This document shows positions 18,034 through 26,640 of a stretch of DNA of 62,325 nt, in pieces (position 1 is the stretch's first letter; each line of letters opens with the position of its first letter). This DNA is from Bacillota bacterium. Lineage in GTDB: Bacteria; Bacillota; Clostridia; Lachnospirales; Lachnospiraceae. Below the pieces are notes generated by a model. It saw only the letters and a program-made list of their open reading frames with translations, searched no databases and was not told the DNA's origin. Both the position numbers and the translations under genes were made by a program. Where the stretch lies: NCBI GenBank assembly GCA_023393095.1, contig JAEWMT010000038.1, forward strand, positions 1 through 62,325. Reading direction: 5' to 3'.

Positions 18034-19115
18034 TATCCCTGCACCTCCATCATATTAATAAACTCATCAAAAAGGAATTCACTGTCGTGTGGACCTGCAC
18101 AAGCTTCCGGATGGAACTGTACGGAAAATACATTCTTACCAAGGTAATGCATACCTTCTACCGTCTTGTCATTTACATTCACGAAACTTACTTCGGCAAC
18201 CTCAGGTTTTAAGCTGTCTCCTTTTACCATGTAGCCATGATTTTGTGTAGAAATATATACCCGGCCGGTTTTCAGATCCTTCACCGGATGATTGGCGCCG
18301 CGATGACCGTATTTCATCTTCTCGGTATCCCCTCCGTTTGCCAGTGCCAGGAGCTGATGTCCTAAGCAGATAGCGAAAATCGGAACGTCGCTGTCAAACA
18401 TATTCTTTACTTCTGCAATAATCTCTGTGCATTCCTTCGGATCTCCCGGTCCGTTGGATAACATGATACCGTCCGGATTATTTTTTAAAACCTCTTCGGC
18501 TTTTGTAAATGCAGGGTATATGGTAACCTCACAACCTCTTTTTGCTAAAGATCCGGGAATATTATTCTTTAAACCGTAATCCATTAAGGCTACTTTATAT
18601 TTTGTTTCTCCAACAGCCGGGATTACTCTGGCTTCCTTACAGGATGTTTTGGCAACAACATTCTCAACCTTATATTGATGAATCCTTGCAAGAACTTCTT
18701 CCAGCTTGTAATCTTCATTTGTCGTTATCATACCATTCATGGTTCCCTTATTTCTAAGCAGTTTTACCAATGCTCTGGTATCAATACCTGATATTCCGGG
18801 AATGTCATTTCTACTTAAAAAGCTTTGAATACTCTCTTCATTACGGAAGTTACTTGGTATCCTTGATAATTCCCTTACGATAAATCCATCCAGCCATGGC
18901 TTATGTGATTCCATGTCTTCATAACAGATACCGTAATTACCGATCAATGGATATGTCATTACAACACTTTGACCTGCATAGGAAGGGTCGGTCAGTACCT
19001 CGAGATAACCAGTCATTCCCGTATTAAATACGATTTCACTAATGATCTCTTTTTGTGCTCCGATGCTCTCGCCCGTAAAGACATTACCATCCTCAAGAAT
19101 TAAGAATGCTTTCAT
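18033..19115 (-). CDS. carA: Carbamoyl-phosphate synthase, small (glutaminase) subunit
   Basis: This 360-residue subunit hydrolyses glutamine and channels ammonia to CarB. The N-terminal CPSase_sm_chain domain (KAFLILEDGNVFTGESIGA, VFNTGMTGYLEVLTDPSYAG) is followed by a class I glutamine amidotransferase domain with LSNGPGDP, the nucleophile elbow IFAICLGHQLLALA (Cys about 246) and the VQFHPEACAGPHDS His/Glu. The start is the ATG at 19115, five bases after GGAGG; a frame extending 41 codons upstream lacks conservation and is rejected. A short GCCGCG/CGCGGC hairpin sits just before the ribosome binding site. No PyrR-binding attenuator is apparent upstream. Confidence 0.97.
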   Translation of the reverse strand: MKAFLILEDGNVFTGESIGAQKEIISEIVFNTGMTGYLEVLTDPSYAGQSVVMTYPLIGNYGICYEDMESHKPWLDGFIVRELSRIPSNFRNEESIQSFLSRNDIPGISGIDTRALVKLLRNKGTMNGMITTNEDYKLEEVLARIHQYKVENVVAKTSCKEARVIPAVGETKYKVALMDYGLKNNIPGSLAKRGCEVTIYPAFTKAEEVLKNNPDGIMLSNGPGDPKECTEIIAEVKNMFDSDVPIFAICLGHQLLALANGGDTEKMKYGHRGANHPVKDLKTGRVYISTQNHGYMVKGDSLKPEVAEVSFVNVNDKTVEGMHYLGKNVFSVQFHPEACAGPHDSEFLFDEFINMMEVQG

Positions 19116-19632
19116 TGTATCCTCCATTCCGCCGCGAACGCGGCTTAAACTGAGCAAAAAAAATATGTAATTTTTCCTGCATTTTTCTTTTCCTGTTACT
19201 GAATTTTCGCAAAAAAAAAGAATACAAAAACTTACCAAAGATAAACTTAGCTATCTGTTTACCTATTTTTATTCTTTATTTTTATAAATTATACTTGCAT
19301 AAATATTCATTTTTCTAACCAATTTTTATGATTTTACCACATCTATTTTAAAATAGCAAGTGGTTTTCAAAAAATAGTATTTAAATAATATATTAATTAT
19401 CTGCATATTTTACCAATTTTATTTTCCTTATTCTCAATTTTTAATCATTACTTTCATCATTTCCGGTTTACATTAATAATCCCTGTAATATACAGGATAT
19501 ATCATAATTATATCATTAAATTTTGCTGTCAGATTATATTTAACATATATTCTAAGTTTTACTACAGATACTTTCACATTTTAATACATAAATCATAAGT
19601 TAGTAATGAAAAGACAGGATTGAGGTTTATGA
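19116..19632. other. Divergent promoter region, carAB / spoIID-like genes
   Basis: About 500 AT-rich bases between divergent units. Close to carA is the hairpin GCCGCGTTCGCGGC (minus strand, about 19129-19144) just before the ribosome binding site. I recognise no riboswitch, T-box or PyrR site, and no clear sigma-A promoter for the rightward gene, which may use a sporulation sigma factor. Confidence 0.4.
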
Positions 19633-20931
19633 ATGAAGCCGATATTTCCTTCCTATACCAATATGAAATATGCTCCTAATATCAAGGTTTATCCGACACA
19701 GATGGAAACGCAGGCTATGGGACGCCTGAGAGTTCGATGTACTTCTGCCGGATCAATGCCGGTTGCCAATGCTGCAGTAGCCATAACTTCACCCGCTGAC
19801 CCAGATACAGTGATCGATCAGCTTACTACGGATGAATCCGGTTTGACTCCGGAGGTAGAACTTCCAGCGCCACCACTCGACTATAGTCTTGCCCCAGAAG
19901 AACCACAGCCCTATTCTCTGTACAATCTGCGAATAGATGCACCAAATTTTGAAACTGCTGATTATATTGGGATACAGATTCTACCCGATGTCACTTCTGA
20001 GCAGAATTCAACATTAAATGCTGCTGCCAGACCTACAGGTGCACAGGAGGTCATTGATATCTCGCCTCATACTCTTTATTATGAGTATCCTCCTAAGATT
20101 CCGGAGGATGAAATCAAGCCCACCACTGAAACTGGCGAGATTGTTCTTAGGCAGGTAGTCGTACCCGAATTTATTATAGTACATGACGGAGTTCCTACCG
20201 CTGATGCTCCAAATTATTATATACCCTTCCGGGATTACATTAAAAATGTTGCCTCCAGTGAAATTTATGCAACATGGCCTGAATCGACTATTTATGCAAA
20301 CATACTTGCCATTTTATCCTTTACACTAAACCGTGTATTTACCGAATGGTATCGGAACAAGGGCTACAATTTTACCATTACTTCTTCAACCGCATACGAT
20401 CATAAGTGGACCAGGGGCAGAAATATATATACTAATATCGGAGTACTTGTTGATAATGTATTTGTAAATTATTTATCCAGGCCAAATGTAAAGCAACCTA
20501 TATTGACTCAATACTGCGACGGCCAAAGGGTTCAGTGTCCGGGCTGGATGACACAATGGGGCTCCAAATCACTTGGTGATCAGGGCTATAGCGCTATTCA
20601 AATACTTCGTAACTTTTATGGTAATTCTATCTATATTAATACAGCAACACAAGTCTCCGGTGTCCCCAGATCCTGGCCCGGTAGTAATCTTACCACTGGT
20701 TCCAGTGGTGATAATGTTAGGATGATACAGGAGCAGCTGAACCGAATTGCACAGGTATATACAGCAATTCCAACAATTGCTGTTGATGGTGTTTTTGGAT
20801 CAAGAACAGCAGCAGCGGTAAGAGCTTTTCAGCAAATATTCAATCTACCTGTAACGGGTATCGTCGATATTGGAACCTGGTACAGAATCTCAGGACTTTA
20901 TGTAGCAATTACCCGAATGGCTGAATTATAA
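19633..20931 (+). CDS. SpoIID/LytB-like protein with peptidoglycan-binding domain (copy 1)
   Basis: A 432-residue protein without signal peptide. An N-terminal Ig/carboxypeptidase-regulatory-like domain (about 20-110, SMPVANAAVAITSP) is followed by a SpoIID/LytB-type domain: YIKNVASSEIYATWPEST (the Glu matches the lytic-transglycosylase Glu of SpoIID 'xxEMPxxWP'), a central FTITSSTAYDHKW, and WMTQWGSKSLGDQGYSAIQI, which corresponds to the 'SQWGAxGxAxxGxxYxxIL' end. A PG_binding_1 repeat closes the protein (about 352-425, SSGDNVRMIQEQLN...AVDGVFGSRTAAAVRAFQ). SpoIID cuts glycan strands during engulfment. Here lack of a signal suggests action inside the mother cell or spore coat, but this is inference. 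A near copy follows 56 bases downstream. Confidence 0.8.
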   Translation: MKPIFPSYTNMKYAPNIKVYPTQMETQAMGRLRVRCTSAGSMPVANAAVAITSPADPDTVIDQLTTDESGLTPEVELPAPPLDYSLAPEEPQPYSLYNLRIDAPNFETADYIGIQILPDVTSEQNSTLNAAARPTGAQEVIDISPHTLYYEYPPKIPEDEIKPTTETGEIVLRQVVVPEFIIVHDGVPTADAPNYYIPFRDYIKNVASSEIYATWPESTIYANILAILSFTLNRVFTEWYRNKGYNFTITSSTAYDHKWTRGRNIYTNIGVLVDNVFVNYLSRPNVKQPILTQYCDGQRVQCPGWMTQWGSKSLGDQGYSAIQILRNFYGNSIYINTATQVSGVPRSWPGSNLTTGSSGDNVRMIQEQLNRIAQVYTAIPTIAVDGVFGSRTAAAVRAFQQIFNLPVTGIVDIGTWYRISGLYVAITRMAEL

Positions 20932-20987
20932 TCACAAGTCATTCTTAAATTCATATTTTAATATTAAATTATAATAGGAGAACTGTT

Positions 20988-22283
20988 ATGTATTACAGGC
21001 ATCCCTACTTTACAAGCAGATATACCGATAGAAACATGAGGGTTTACCCTGCACAGATGATTACACAGGCGACGGGTAAATTCAGAGCAAGGGCTATAAC
21101 AACAGGTATGGTACCGGTTCCCAATGCCACTGTAAGTATTGCTTCCCCCACCGTTCCTGAAAATACCTTGGCGCAGTTAACAACAGATGACTCTGGATTA
21201 ACCAGTGAAATTGAACTTCCGGCTCCTTCCCTTGACTATAGTCAGGAACCTTCAGACGTACAACCATACTCAGAATATACAATTACTGTTAACGCAGAAG
21301 GTTTTGTACCTGTCACAATTCAAAATGCAGAGATTTTTCCTTTGGTTACAGCTGTTCAGGTAGCCAATATGCGTACGGTTACCCCCCAATTGGAATCACA
21401 ACTTTATGTTATTCCGCCTCATACCCTGTTCGGTGATTATCCTCCGAAAATAGCCGAAGCAGAGATAAAAGAAACGAAAGAATTAGGTGAGATAGTACTA
21501 AGAGAAGTAGTTATTCCCGAATTTGTCATCGTACATGATGGTCCCCCCACTGACAGCTCGGCGTCCAATTATTATATACGTTTCCGTGATTATATAAAAA
21601 ATGTTGCCTCCAGTGAAATCTATTCCACCTGGCCTGAATCAACCATTACTGCTAATATACTTGCCATCCTATCCTTTACTTTGAATCGGGTATTTACGGA
21701 ATGGTACCGAAATCAGGGATTTAATTTTACAATTACCTCTTCCACCGCTTTCGACCACAAGTGGATTTCCGGAAGAAACATATTCAGTAATATCGGTTTA
21801 ATCGTAGATCAGATTTTTAATAATTACTTGTCACGCCCGAATGTAAAGCAGCCGATACTGACACAATATTGTGACGGTAATAGAGTACAATGTCCGAACT
21901 GGATGACACAATGGGGCTCCAAAACCTTAGGGGATCAGGGTTATAGTGCCATTGATATTCTACGTCATTTTTATGGTGATACCATCTATATAAATACTGC
22001 TAAGGAGGTATCGGGCGTACCAGTTTCCTGGCCTGGAGCTAACTTGGAAATCGGTTCCAGTGGTGATAATGTAAGAACCATTCAGGAACAGCTAAATAAA
22101 GTATCCGAAAAATACCCTGCCGTTCCAAAGGTTGCGGTTAATGGCCAATTCAATGAACAGACGGCCGATTCCGTTAAAAAGTTTCAGCAGATATTTGACC
22201 TTCCAGCGAATGGTATTGTAGATCTTCCAACCTGGTATAAGCTATCCGGTATTTATGTGGCAGTATCTCGTATTGCAGAATAA
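20988..22283 (+). CDS. SpoIID/LytB-like protein with peptidoglycan-binding domain (copy 2)
   Basis: A 431-residue tandem paralogue of the upstream gene with the same domain order and about two thirds identity by eye. SpoIID-like motifs: YIKNVASSEIYSTWPEST, FTITSSTAFDHKW, CPNWMTQWGSKTLGDQGYSA. PG_binding_1: SSGDNVRTIQEQLN...VAVNGQFNEQTADSVKKFQ. The N-terminal domain is the least conserved part, and a nine-residue leader YYRHPYFTS differs from copy 1. The start has a TAGGAGAA ribosome binding site. Copies this alike and adjacent suggest a recent duplication. The unit ends at the hairpin 22345-22403. Confidence 0.8.
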   Translation: MYYRHPYFTSRYTDRNMRVYPAQMITQATGKFRARAITTGMVPVPNATVSIASPTVPENTLAQLTTDDSGLTSEIELPAPSLDYSQEPSDVQPYSEYTITVNAEGFVPVTIQNAEIFPLVTAVQVANMRTVTPQLESQLYVIPPHTLFGDYPPKIAEAEIKETKELGEIVLREVVIPEFVIVHDGPPTDSSASNYYIRFRDYIKNVASSEIYSTWPESTITANILAILSFTLNRVFTEWYRNQGFNFTITSSTAFDHKWISGRNIFSNIGLIVDQIFNNYLSRPNVKQPILTQYCDGNRVQCPNWMTQWGSKTLGDQGYSAIDILRHFYGDTIYINTAKEVSGVPVSWPGANLEIGSSGDNVRTIQEQLNKVSEKYPAVPKVAVNGQFNEQTADSVKKFQQIFDLPANGIVDLPTWYKLSGIYVAVSRIAE

Positions 22284-22344
22284 ACTTAAATTAAGTCTTT
22301 TTCATAGGTATTAGTTTTATACCGACTAAAATAAGCGATTAAAA

Positions 22345-22403
22345 CAGGAGCATCATCAATTTGTTTCGACGTTATAACGAAATTCCATTTGATGATGCTC
22401 CTG
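22345..22403. terminator. Long nested hairpin between convergent genes
   Basis: CAGGAGCATCATCAA pairs perfectly with TTGATGATGCTCCTG (15 bp). The loop itself carries TTTCG/CGAAA. It lies between the convergent SpoIID-like gene and thiT and probably stops both transcripts. Confidence 0.8.
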
Positions 22404-22515
22404 TATGTATATCTTATTTTATTATCCGGAATAAATAACTTCGTTTCATATCAAATATGAAATCCATTCCGAGTACATTTATCTGCAATAATATTTCTTT
22501 CAAATCTTTTAAAAT

Positions 22516-23190
22516 TTACTCTTCAACTGCTAGTCTTTTTACCTGTTTCATAACATTTTGAAGCGGAGGCAGAAGTAATAAAACAATAGTTACGATGGCA
22601 TCTGGTATGATATAAGATGCATTATACCACATGGAGTAAATCAATGGATTCCAACCTTCAGGTGCATATGTACTGAAGAAAATCACGCCGGATAAAACAT
22701 GTGCAACAAATCTTCCAAATATACCCAATAAATATCCTTTTATTAAACCATTCTTTGAATGAGAAAAAAAGCCTGAAAGTCCAAGGCATGCAAACGCGAT
22801 TGGATAATCCAATAGCATCTGTACAGGATAATAAACAGAGGGGTCTAAGATCAAATTAAGTAAACCATACGCGATACCGGCCATAATGCCTGCCCTAACT
22901 CCATAGAGATAACCAATCAAACAGATAAAGAACATGCAGAACAGTGTTATAGAACCACCCTGAGGCAGCTTACCCAGCCTCAAATATTGGAATACCACTG
23001 CAAGGGTTACAGCCATTGCTGAGATGGTTAACTGTTTTACATTCATCTTCAGCTTTCTACCGGTAAATGCAGCCATTACGATAAAAAGTATTAATATTAA
23101 AATAAAGAGTGCAACGTTACCTGCACCGGTGGGAACATATCCACCATCATCAGTCACTGAAATAAAGAAATCAAAAATCTTCTTAAACAT
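22516..23190 (-). CDS. thiT: ThiT, thiamine-specific S component of an ECF transporter
   Basis: A 224-residue membrane protein with six or more hydrophobic helices. ThiT/YuaJ features: the cytoplasmic-to-helix motif KQLTISAMAVTLAVVFQYLR, LPQGGSITLFCMFFICLIGY, YGVRAGIMAGIAYGLLNLIL and DPSVYYPVQMLLDYPIAFAC with thiamine-contacting aromatic residues, then WYNASYIIPDAIV. ThiT binds thiamine at nanomolar affinity and uses the shared EcfAA'T module encoded elsewhere. It is longer than usual at the N terminus (about 55 extra residues, including one extra helix). The TPP riboswitch just upstream confirms the substrate. Confidence 0.92.
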   Translation of the reverse strand: MFKKIFDFFISVTDDGGYVPTGAGNVALFILILILFIVMAAFTGRKLKMNVKQLTISAMAVTLAVVFQYLRLGKLPQGGSITLFCMFFICLIGYLYGVRAGIMAGIAYGLLNLILDPSVYYPVQMLLDYPIAFACLGLSGFFSHSKNGLIKGYLLGIFGRFVAHVLSGVIFFSTYAPEGWNPLIYSMWYNASYIIPDAIVTIVLLLLPPLQNVMKQVKRLAVEE

Positions 23191-23222
23191 AAAAAAATCC
23201 TCCTTTTCATTGCATCGGAGGG
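23191..23222 (-). promoter_or_regulatory. RBS-sequestering hairpin of the TPP riboswitch
   Basis: On the minus strand CCCCCTCC, 13 bases, then AAGGAGGA and seven T before the ATG. The C-rich arm can pair with the ribosome binding site, and the T run would let the same hairpin terminate transcription. Confidence 0.65.
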
Positions 23223-23232
23223 GGCCACTTGA

Positions 23233-23321
23233 TTGCTTCCTTCCGCCGGTATTATCCGGATCAAGTAGTAAGGGTCAGTATGTAAGTATCTCATACCTCT
23301 CAGCTCTGGGCTCCCCTAGCA
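23233..23321 (-). promoter_or_regulatory. TPP riboswitch (THI box)
   Basis: The minus strand reads GGGGAGCCCAGAGCTGAGAG, then GACCCTTACTACTTGATC and CGGATAATACCGGCGGAAGG. This preserves the thi-box signature CTGAGA...ACCC...CTGATCxGGxTAATACCxGCGxAGGxA. It senses thiamine pyrophosphate and here controls thiT. Confidence 0.97.
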
Positions 23322-23474
23322 AAATTAATAATATTATTTTGTACTGCCTTATCATAGCCAAACTTTCCTGAACTGTCAATATAAAATGATGATTTCTTTT
23401 ATTAAATAATAATATGATATAAATTTAGCAAGTGTATAACAATGCTTGATAATATCAGTACATAACCTATATTA

Positions 23475-23663
23475 GAAACCATTAGTTCATTGGTCTATTC
23501 CCTTATGGGTTTTGAAGATGGTTTAGGACTGAAAAAGAGCATGTTTGACGAGCAAAGCGAGAGTTTGCGCTTTTTCAGTCCTGCCCTTACCATCTAAGAA
23601 AGCCATTAGTAAATACCAAATTTACATCGAAGCCAGAATAAAAATATCAGAACTGATGGTTTC
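23475..23663. repeat. About 190-bp imperfect palindromic element
   Basis: The outer ends GAAACCATTAGTT and AACTGATGGTTTC are inverted copies. The inner part GGACTGAAAAAG pairs with CTTTTTCAGTCC around a GC-richer loop of about 34 bases, with partly paired ATGGT/ACCAT arms between. It is a hairpin-forming, MITE-like element in the gap between thiT and the MocR gene. No protein is encoded. Confidence 0.7.
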
Positions 23664-23724
23664 TTCATTGAACTGAAATGCTGATTCTATCAAGCATTAT
23701 CAACAAAATTTAACAGCGAAGTTT

Positions 23725-25116
23725 CTACGATACTTCCAGTGCATTCCTCATTCTCCTTATCCCTTCCTCAATCTGTGACATGCTTAAACCACCGTAGCCC
23801 AGTACCAGTTCATTACTATGTTTTCCTTTGATTATCGCATAATCTTCTACTAGATCGATCTCCAAACCGTATTCAACAAACTTCTGAACATCCCGGTCAC
23901 TAAATTTCCGGTTAAAACTTACAAGCAGATGTAGTCCCGCGTATTCTCCTGAAATCTTAATTTTGTCACCAAAGGTATCTGTAAGGCATTTCATTAGGTA
24001 TTTGCGCTTTTTCTCATATAATTTCTTCATCTGGTATATATGTTTATCCAAATACTTCTGTTTGATAAATTCCGCCATAGCAAGCTGACAAGTCAAATTA
24101 ACCCAATTATTTAATAGTTCCATTTGACTAACCACTCCTCCGTATAAATTCTCCGGTAAAATCATGTAACCCAGACGCAGGGAGGGGGAAAATATTTTAC
24201 TAAAACTACCTATATAAATCACACGTTCCGAATCAAGATTACGCAACGCCTGTAGGGCTTCGCCCTTATATCGGAATTCGCTGTCATAGTCATCTTCTAT
24301 AATATAAGCATTCATCTCCCTGGCATATTGAATGAGAGAAATTCGTCGGGCTGCCGGAAGTATCCCCCCAATAGGATACTGATGGGAAGGAACTACATAA
24401 ATCAAATCTATCCCAGCACCCTTCTTTAGCTGAGTAACATCCATACCATGAGCGTCCACCTCAACCGGATCTATTTCATATCCATGGTGACTGAATATAT
24501 TTTGCACAAAATTAATACATGGGTCTTCAAGTACTACCTTATTGTGTTTACCTTTGAATAATTTTGCTAAAATATCAATTGCGCCACTAGCCCCAGGAAC
24601 AATAACTATCTGATTATAATTACATAAGATTCCCTTAACCCTATATACATAAGAGCTAATTTCCTGGCGTAATTTCTGATAACCTGCATAATTATCAAAG
24701 ATATTACTATCAGACTCCGTATGAAGACAGGCTTCCTTTAATAATTTAGCCCACTTAGTCCTTGGAAATACGACCATGTCCGGATTACCAGCATTAAATG
24801 ATATCACATCCTGCTTTTTAACCTTTTCCTTAAGAAATGGAACACTCATAGTTTTATTTATTTCTGGCAGTTTACCAATATCATCAACATATGTTCCGGA
24901 ACCTTCGATGCTGACCAGATATCCCTCTGCTATTAATTGTTCATATGCTTGGATCACAGTATTCCGAGCAATTTGCAAATCCTTGGCCAGACTTCTGGTT
25001 GGTGGTAGTCTGTCCCCCGCCTTAAGCATTCCTTTTAGTATTGCAATGCGAAGTTGATCCTGCAATTGCTTTACCACAGATAATGTAAGTTCTTTATTGA
25101 TTTTTAAACCATACAT
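23725..25116 (-). CDS. MocR/PdxR-type GntR regulator with aminotransferase domain
   Basis: A 463-residue protein. An N-terminal winged-helix GntR domain (about 10-78: QLRIAILKGMLKAGDRLPPT, RNTVIQAYEQLIAEGYL) is fused to a class I PLP aminotransferase fold, with ISFNAGNPDM, PGASGAIDIL, ED(D)YDSEFRYKGEALQAL and the PLP-lysine segment YIGSFSKIFSPSLRLGY. MocR regulators use PLP or amino compounds as effectors and bind direct repeats near their own promoter. It is transcribed away from the aldo/keto reductase across the 22-bp repeat array, so both probably belong to its regulon; this is inference. Confidence 0.92.
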   Translation of the reverse strand: MYGLKINKELTLSVVKQLQDQLRIAILKGMLKAGDRLPPTRSLAKDLQIARNTVIQAYEQLIAEGYLVSIEGSGTYVDDIGKLPEINKTMSVPFLKEKVKKQDVISFNAGNPDMVVFPRTKWAKLLKEACLHTESDSNIFDNYAGYQKLRQEISSYVYRVKGILCNYNQIVIVPGASGAIDILAKLFKGKHNKVVLEDPCINFVQNIFSHHGYEIDPVEVDAHGMDVTQLKKGAGIDLIYVVPSHQYPIGGILPAARRISLIQYAREMNAYIIEDDYDSEFRYKGEALQALRNLDSERVIYIGSFSKIFSPSLRLGYMILPENLYGGVVSQMELLNNWVNLTCQLAMAEFIKQKYLDKHIYQMKKLYEKKRKYLMKCLTDTFGDKIKISGEYAGLHLLVSFNRKFSDRDVQKFVEYGLEIDLVEDYAIIKGKHSNELVLGYGGLSMSQIEEGIRRMRNALEVS

Positions 25117-25216
25117 GTCTGTCCGCCCCTCCTTAAAAATTGGTTCTTAATTATTAATCTATATTTGGATCTTTTAAGTATCAATTTGTATTATATAATA
25201 GTATATGTTTTATATC

Positions 25217-25434
25217 AACCTATATAGGTTCTTGAGCAAGCCATTGTTAGGATATCGATTCCGTTATATAGATTATCAATCCAGCCATCGTTAGGATATC
25301 GATTCCGTTATATAGATTATCGATCCAACCATAAATAGGTTATCGATTCAGTTATATAAATTATCGCTCAAGCTATAGATAGGTTATCGATTCAGACATA
25401 TTTAAGATTTCGATTGAGCCATATATAGGTACTT
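25217..25434. repeat. 22-bp-period degenerate repeat array
   Basis: About ten degenerate units alternate 21 and 23 bases, with consensus near TTCAGYYATATATAGGTTATCGA. Examples are TTCCGTTATATAGATTATC, TCCAGCCATCGTTAGGATAT and TTCAGTTATATAAATTATC. A 22-base period equals two helical turns, so every unit faces the same side of the DNA. It lies between the divergent MocR gene and the aldo/keto reductase and is a good candidate operator array. Confidence 0.8.
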
Positions 25435-25501
25435 TCCAATGATAGATAGCTGGAACAAAACATTTGTTTTAAGCCACTTTTTTGGCAGAACGGAGGTCAT
25501 T

Positions 25502-26494
25502 ATGAAACTTGTAGAATTAGGCGCGACTAAAGAAAAGGTCAGTGAATTTTGTTTCGGAGCAATGATGCTTGGAACAACGATGAACAAAGAATCTTCCTTT
25601 GAGGTTCTTGATCATTTTACAGATAACGGAGGTAACTTTATTGATACTGCTAATTGTTATAGCTGGTGGGTCGGTAATGGAGAGTTTAACGGTAATGAAA
25701 GCGAAGAAATGCTTGGTTCCTGGATAAAGGAACGAGGAAAACGCAAGGATATTTTCCTTGCAACCAAGGTGGGAGGAAGACTTAAGGATCCTAAGAATAT
25801 AAGATATATTAATGGTGTACCCGAATATGAGGGATTATCTAAGGAAGTTATTATCAGAGAAGTGGATCAAAGTCTGCTTCGATTGAAAACGGACTATATT
25901 GATCTATATTATACCCATGTATATGACATCGAAACCCCAATCGAAGAGACAATGGAAGCGTTACATACTTTGGTGAAGGAAGGTAAAGTCCGCTATGTCG
26001 GCGCATGTAACTTGACAACCGACCAACTAAGAGAAGCCAATAAAATAAGCCTTTCCAAACATTTGACACCTTATATGGTATTACAGCAGGAGTATTCTTA
26101 TATTCACCCTAAAAAAGGGGTAGATTCAGGCATCATAAGACATGCTGATGAGGAAATGTTTGATTATACACAAAGTTTAGGAATTGCATTCTGTGCTTAC
26201 TCCCCTCTTTTAAAGGGTATTTACGGCAGCCGCGAAAAGAGAGACCAGTATTATAATTGGAATCTATTTAAATCCGAGGAAGCAATCAGAAAGCTCGATT
26301 TGATTGAAAAGCTATCCAAACAGCTTAACATTACAGGTAATCAGTTAGTACTTGCTTGGATGCTAAAACATCAGCCTGCGATTATCCCCATGATTGGTTT
26401 CAGTAAACCTAATCAATACTATGAGAATATTAAGGCATACCAAATTGATCTCCCAGAAGAGATTATGGCAGAACTAGGTAACACTTATATCTAA
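25502..26494 (+). CDS. Aldo/keto reductase
   Basis: A 330-residue NAD(P)H-dependent oxidoreductase of the AKR (beta/alpha)8 superfamily. Motifs: GGNFIDTANCYSWW (catalytic Asp and Tyr), IFLATKVGGR (catalytic Lys), DYIDLYYTHVYD (His), VRYVGACN and, near the C terminus, IPMIGFSKPNQY for cofactor binding. The start is ATG 25502 after CGGAGG; the frame is open 21 codons further upstream but that part overlaps the repeat-array side and lacks family similarity. The substrate is unknown. Divergence from a PLP-binding MocR regulator would fit an aldehyde such as pyridoxal, but that is only a guess. It ends at the hairpin 26503-26538. Confidence 0.9.
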   Translation: MKLVELGATKEKVSEFCFGAMMLGTTMNKESSFEVLDHFTDNGGNFIDTANCYSWWVGNGEFNGNESEEMLGSWIKERGKRKDIFLATKVGGRLKDPKNIRYINGVPEYEGLSKEVIIREVDQSLLRLKTDYIDLYYTHVYDIETPIEETMEALHTLVKEGKVRYVGACNLTTDQLREANKISLSKHLTPYMVLQQEYSYIHPKKGVDSGIIRHADEEMFDYTQSLGIAFCAYSPLLKGIYGSREKRDQYYNWNLFKSEEAIRKLDLIEKLSKQLNITGNQLVLAWMLKHQPAIIPMIGFSKPNQYYENIKAYQIDLPEEIMAELGNTYI

Positions 26495-26502
26495 CCAAAA
26501 CA

Positions 26503-26538
26503 ATCCCCAAGGTTGGTTTTTTTCACAACCTTGGGGAT
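26503..26538. terminator. Terminator between convergent genes
   Basis: ATCCCCAAGGTTG pairs with CAACCTTGGGGAT (13 bp) around a T-rich loop, nine bases past the aldo/keto reductase stop. Confidence 0.85.
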
Positions 26539-26640
26539 CTCAATCTATAAAATTTATGCTTTTGATTAAGTTAACCCTCTAAACCACTGCCGTTTCATAG
26601 ATGTTAAAATATATCTTTTATACTGCACAAATACATCCCT

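Noticed and set aside
19116..19632. PyrR-type pyrimidine attenuator ahead of carA
   Set aside because: No PyrR-binding loop or antiterminator/terminator pair can be recognised; only a short GC hairpin before the ribosome binding site.
25217..25434. CRISPR array
   Set aside because: Units are degenerate, contiguous and alternate 21/23 bases without unique spacers; no cas genes are near.
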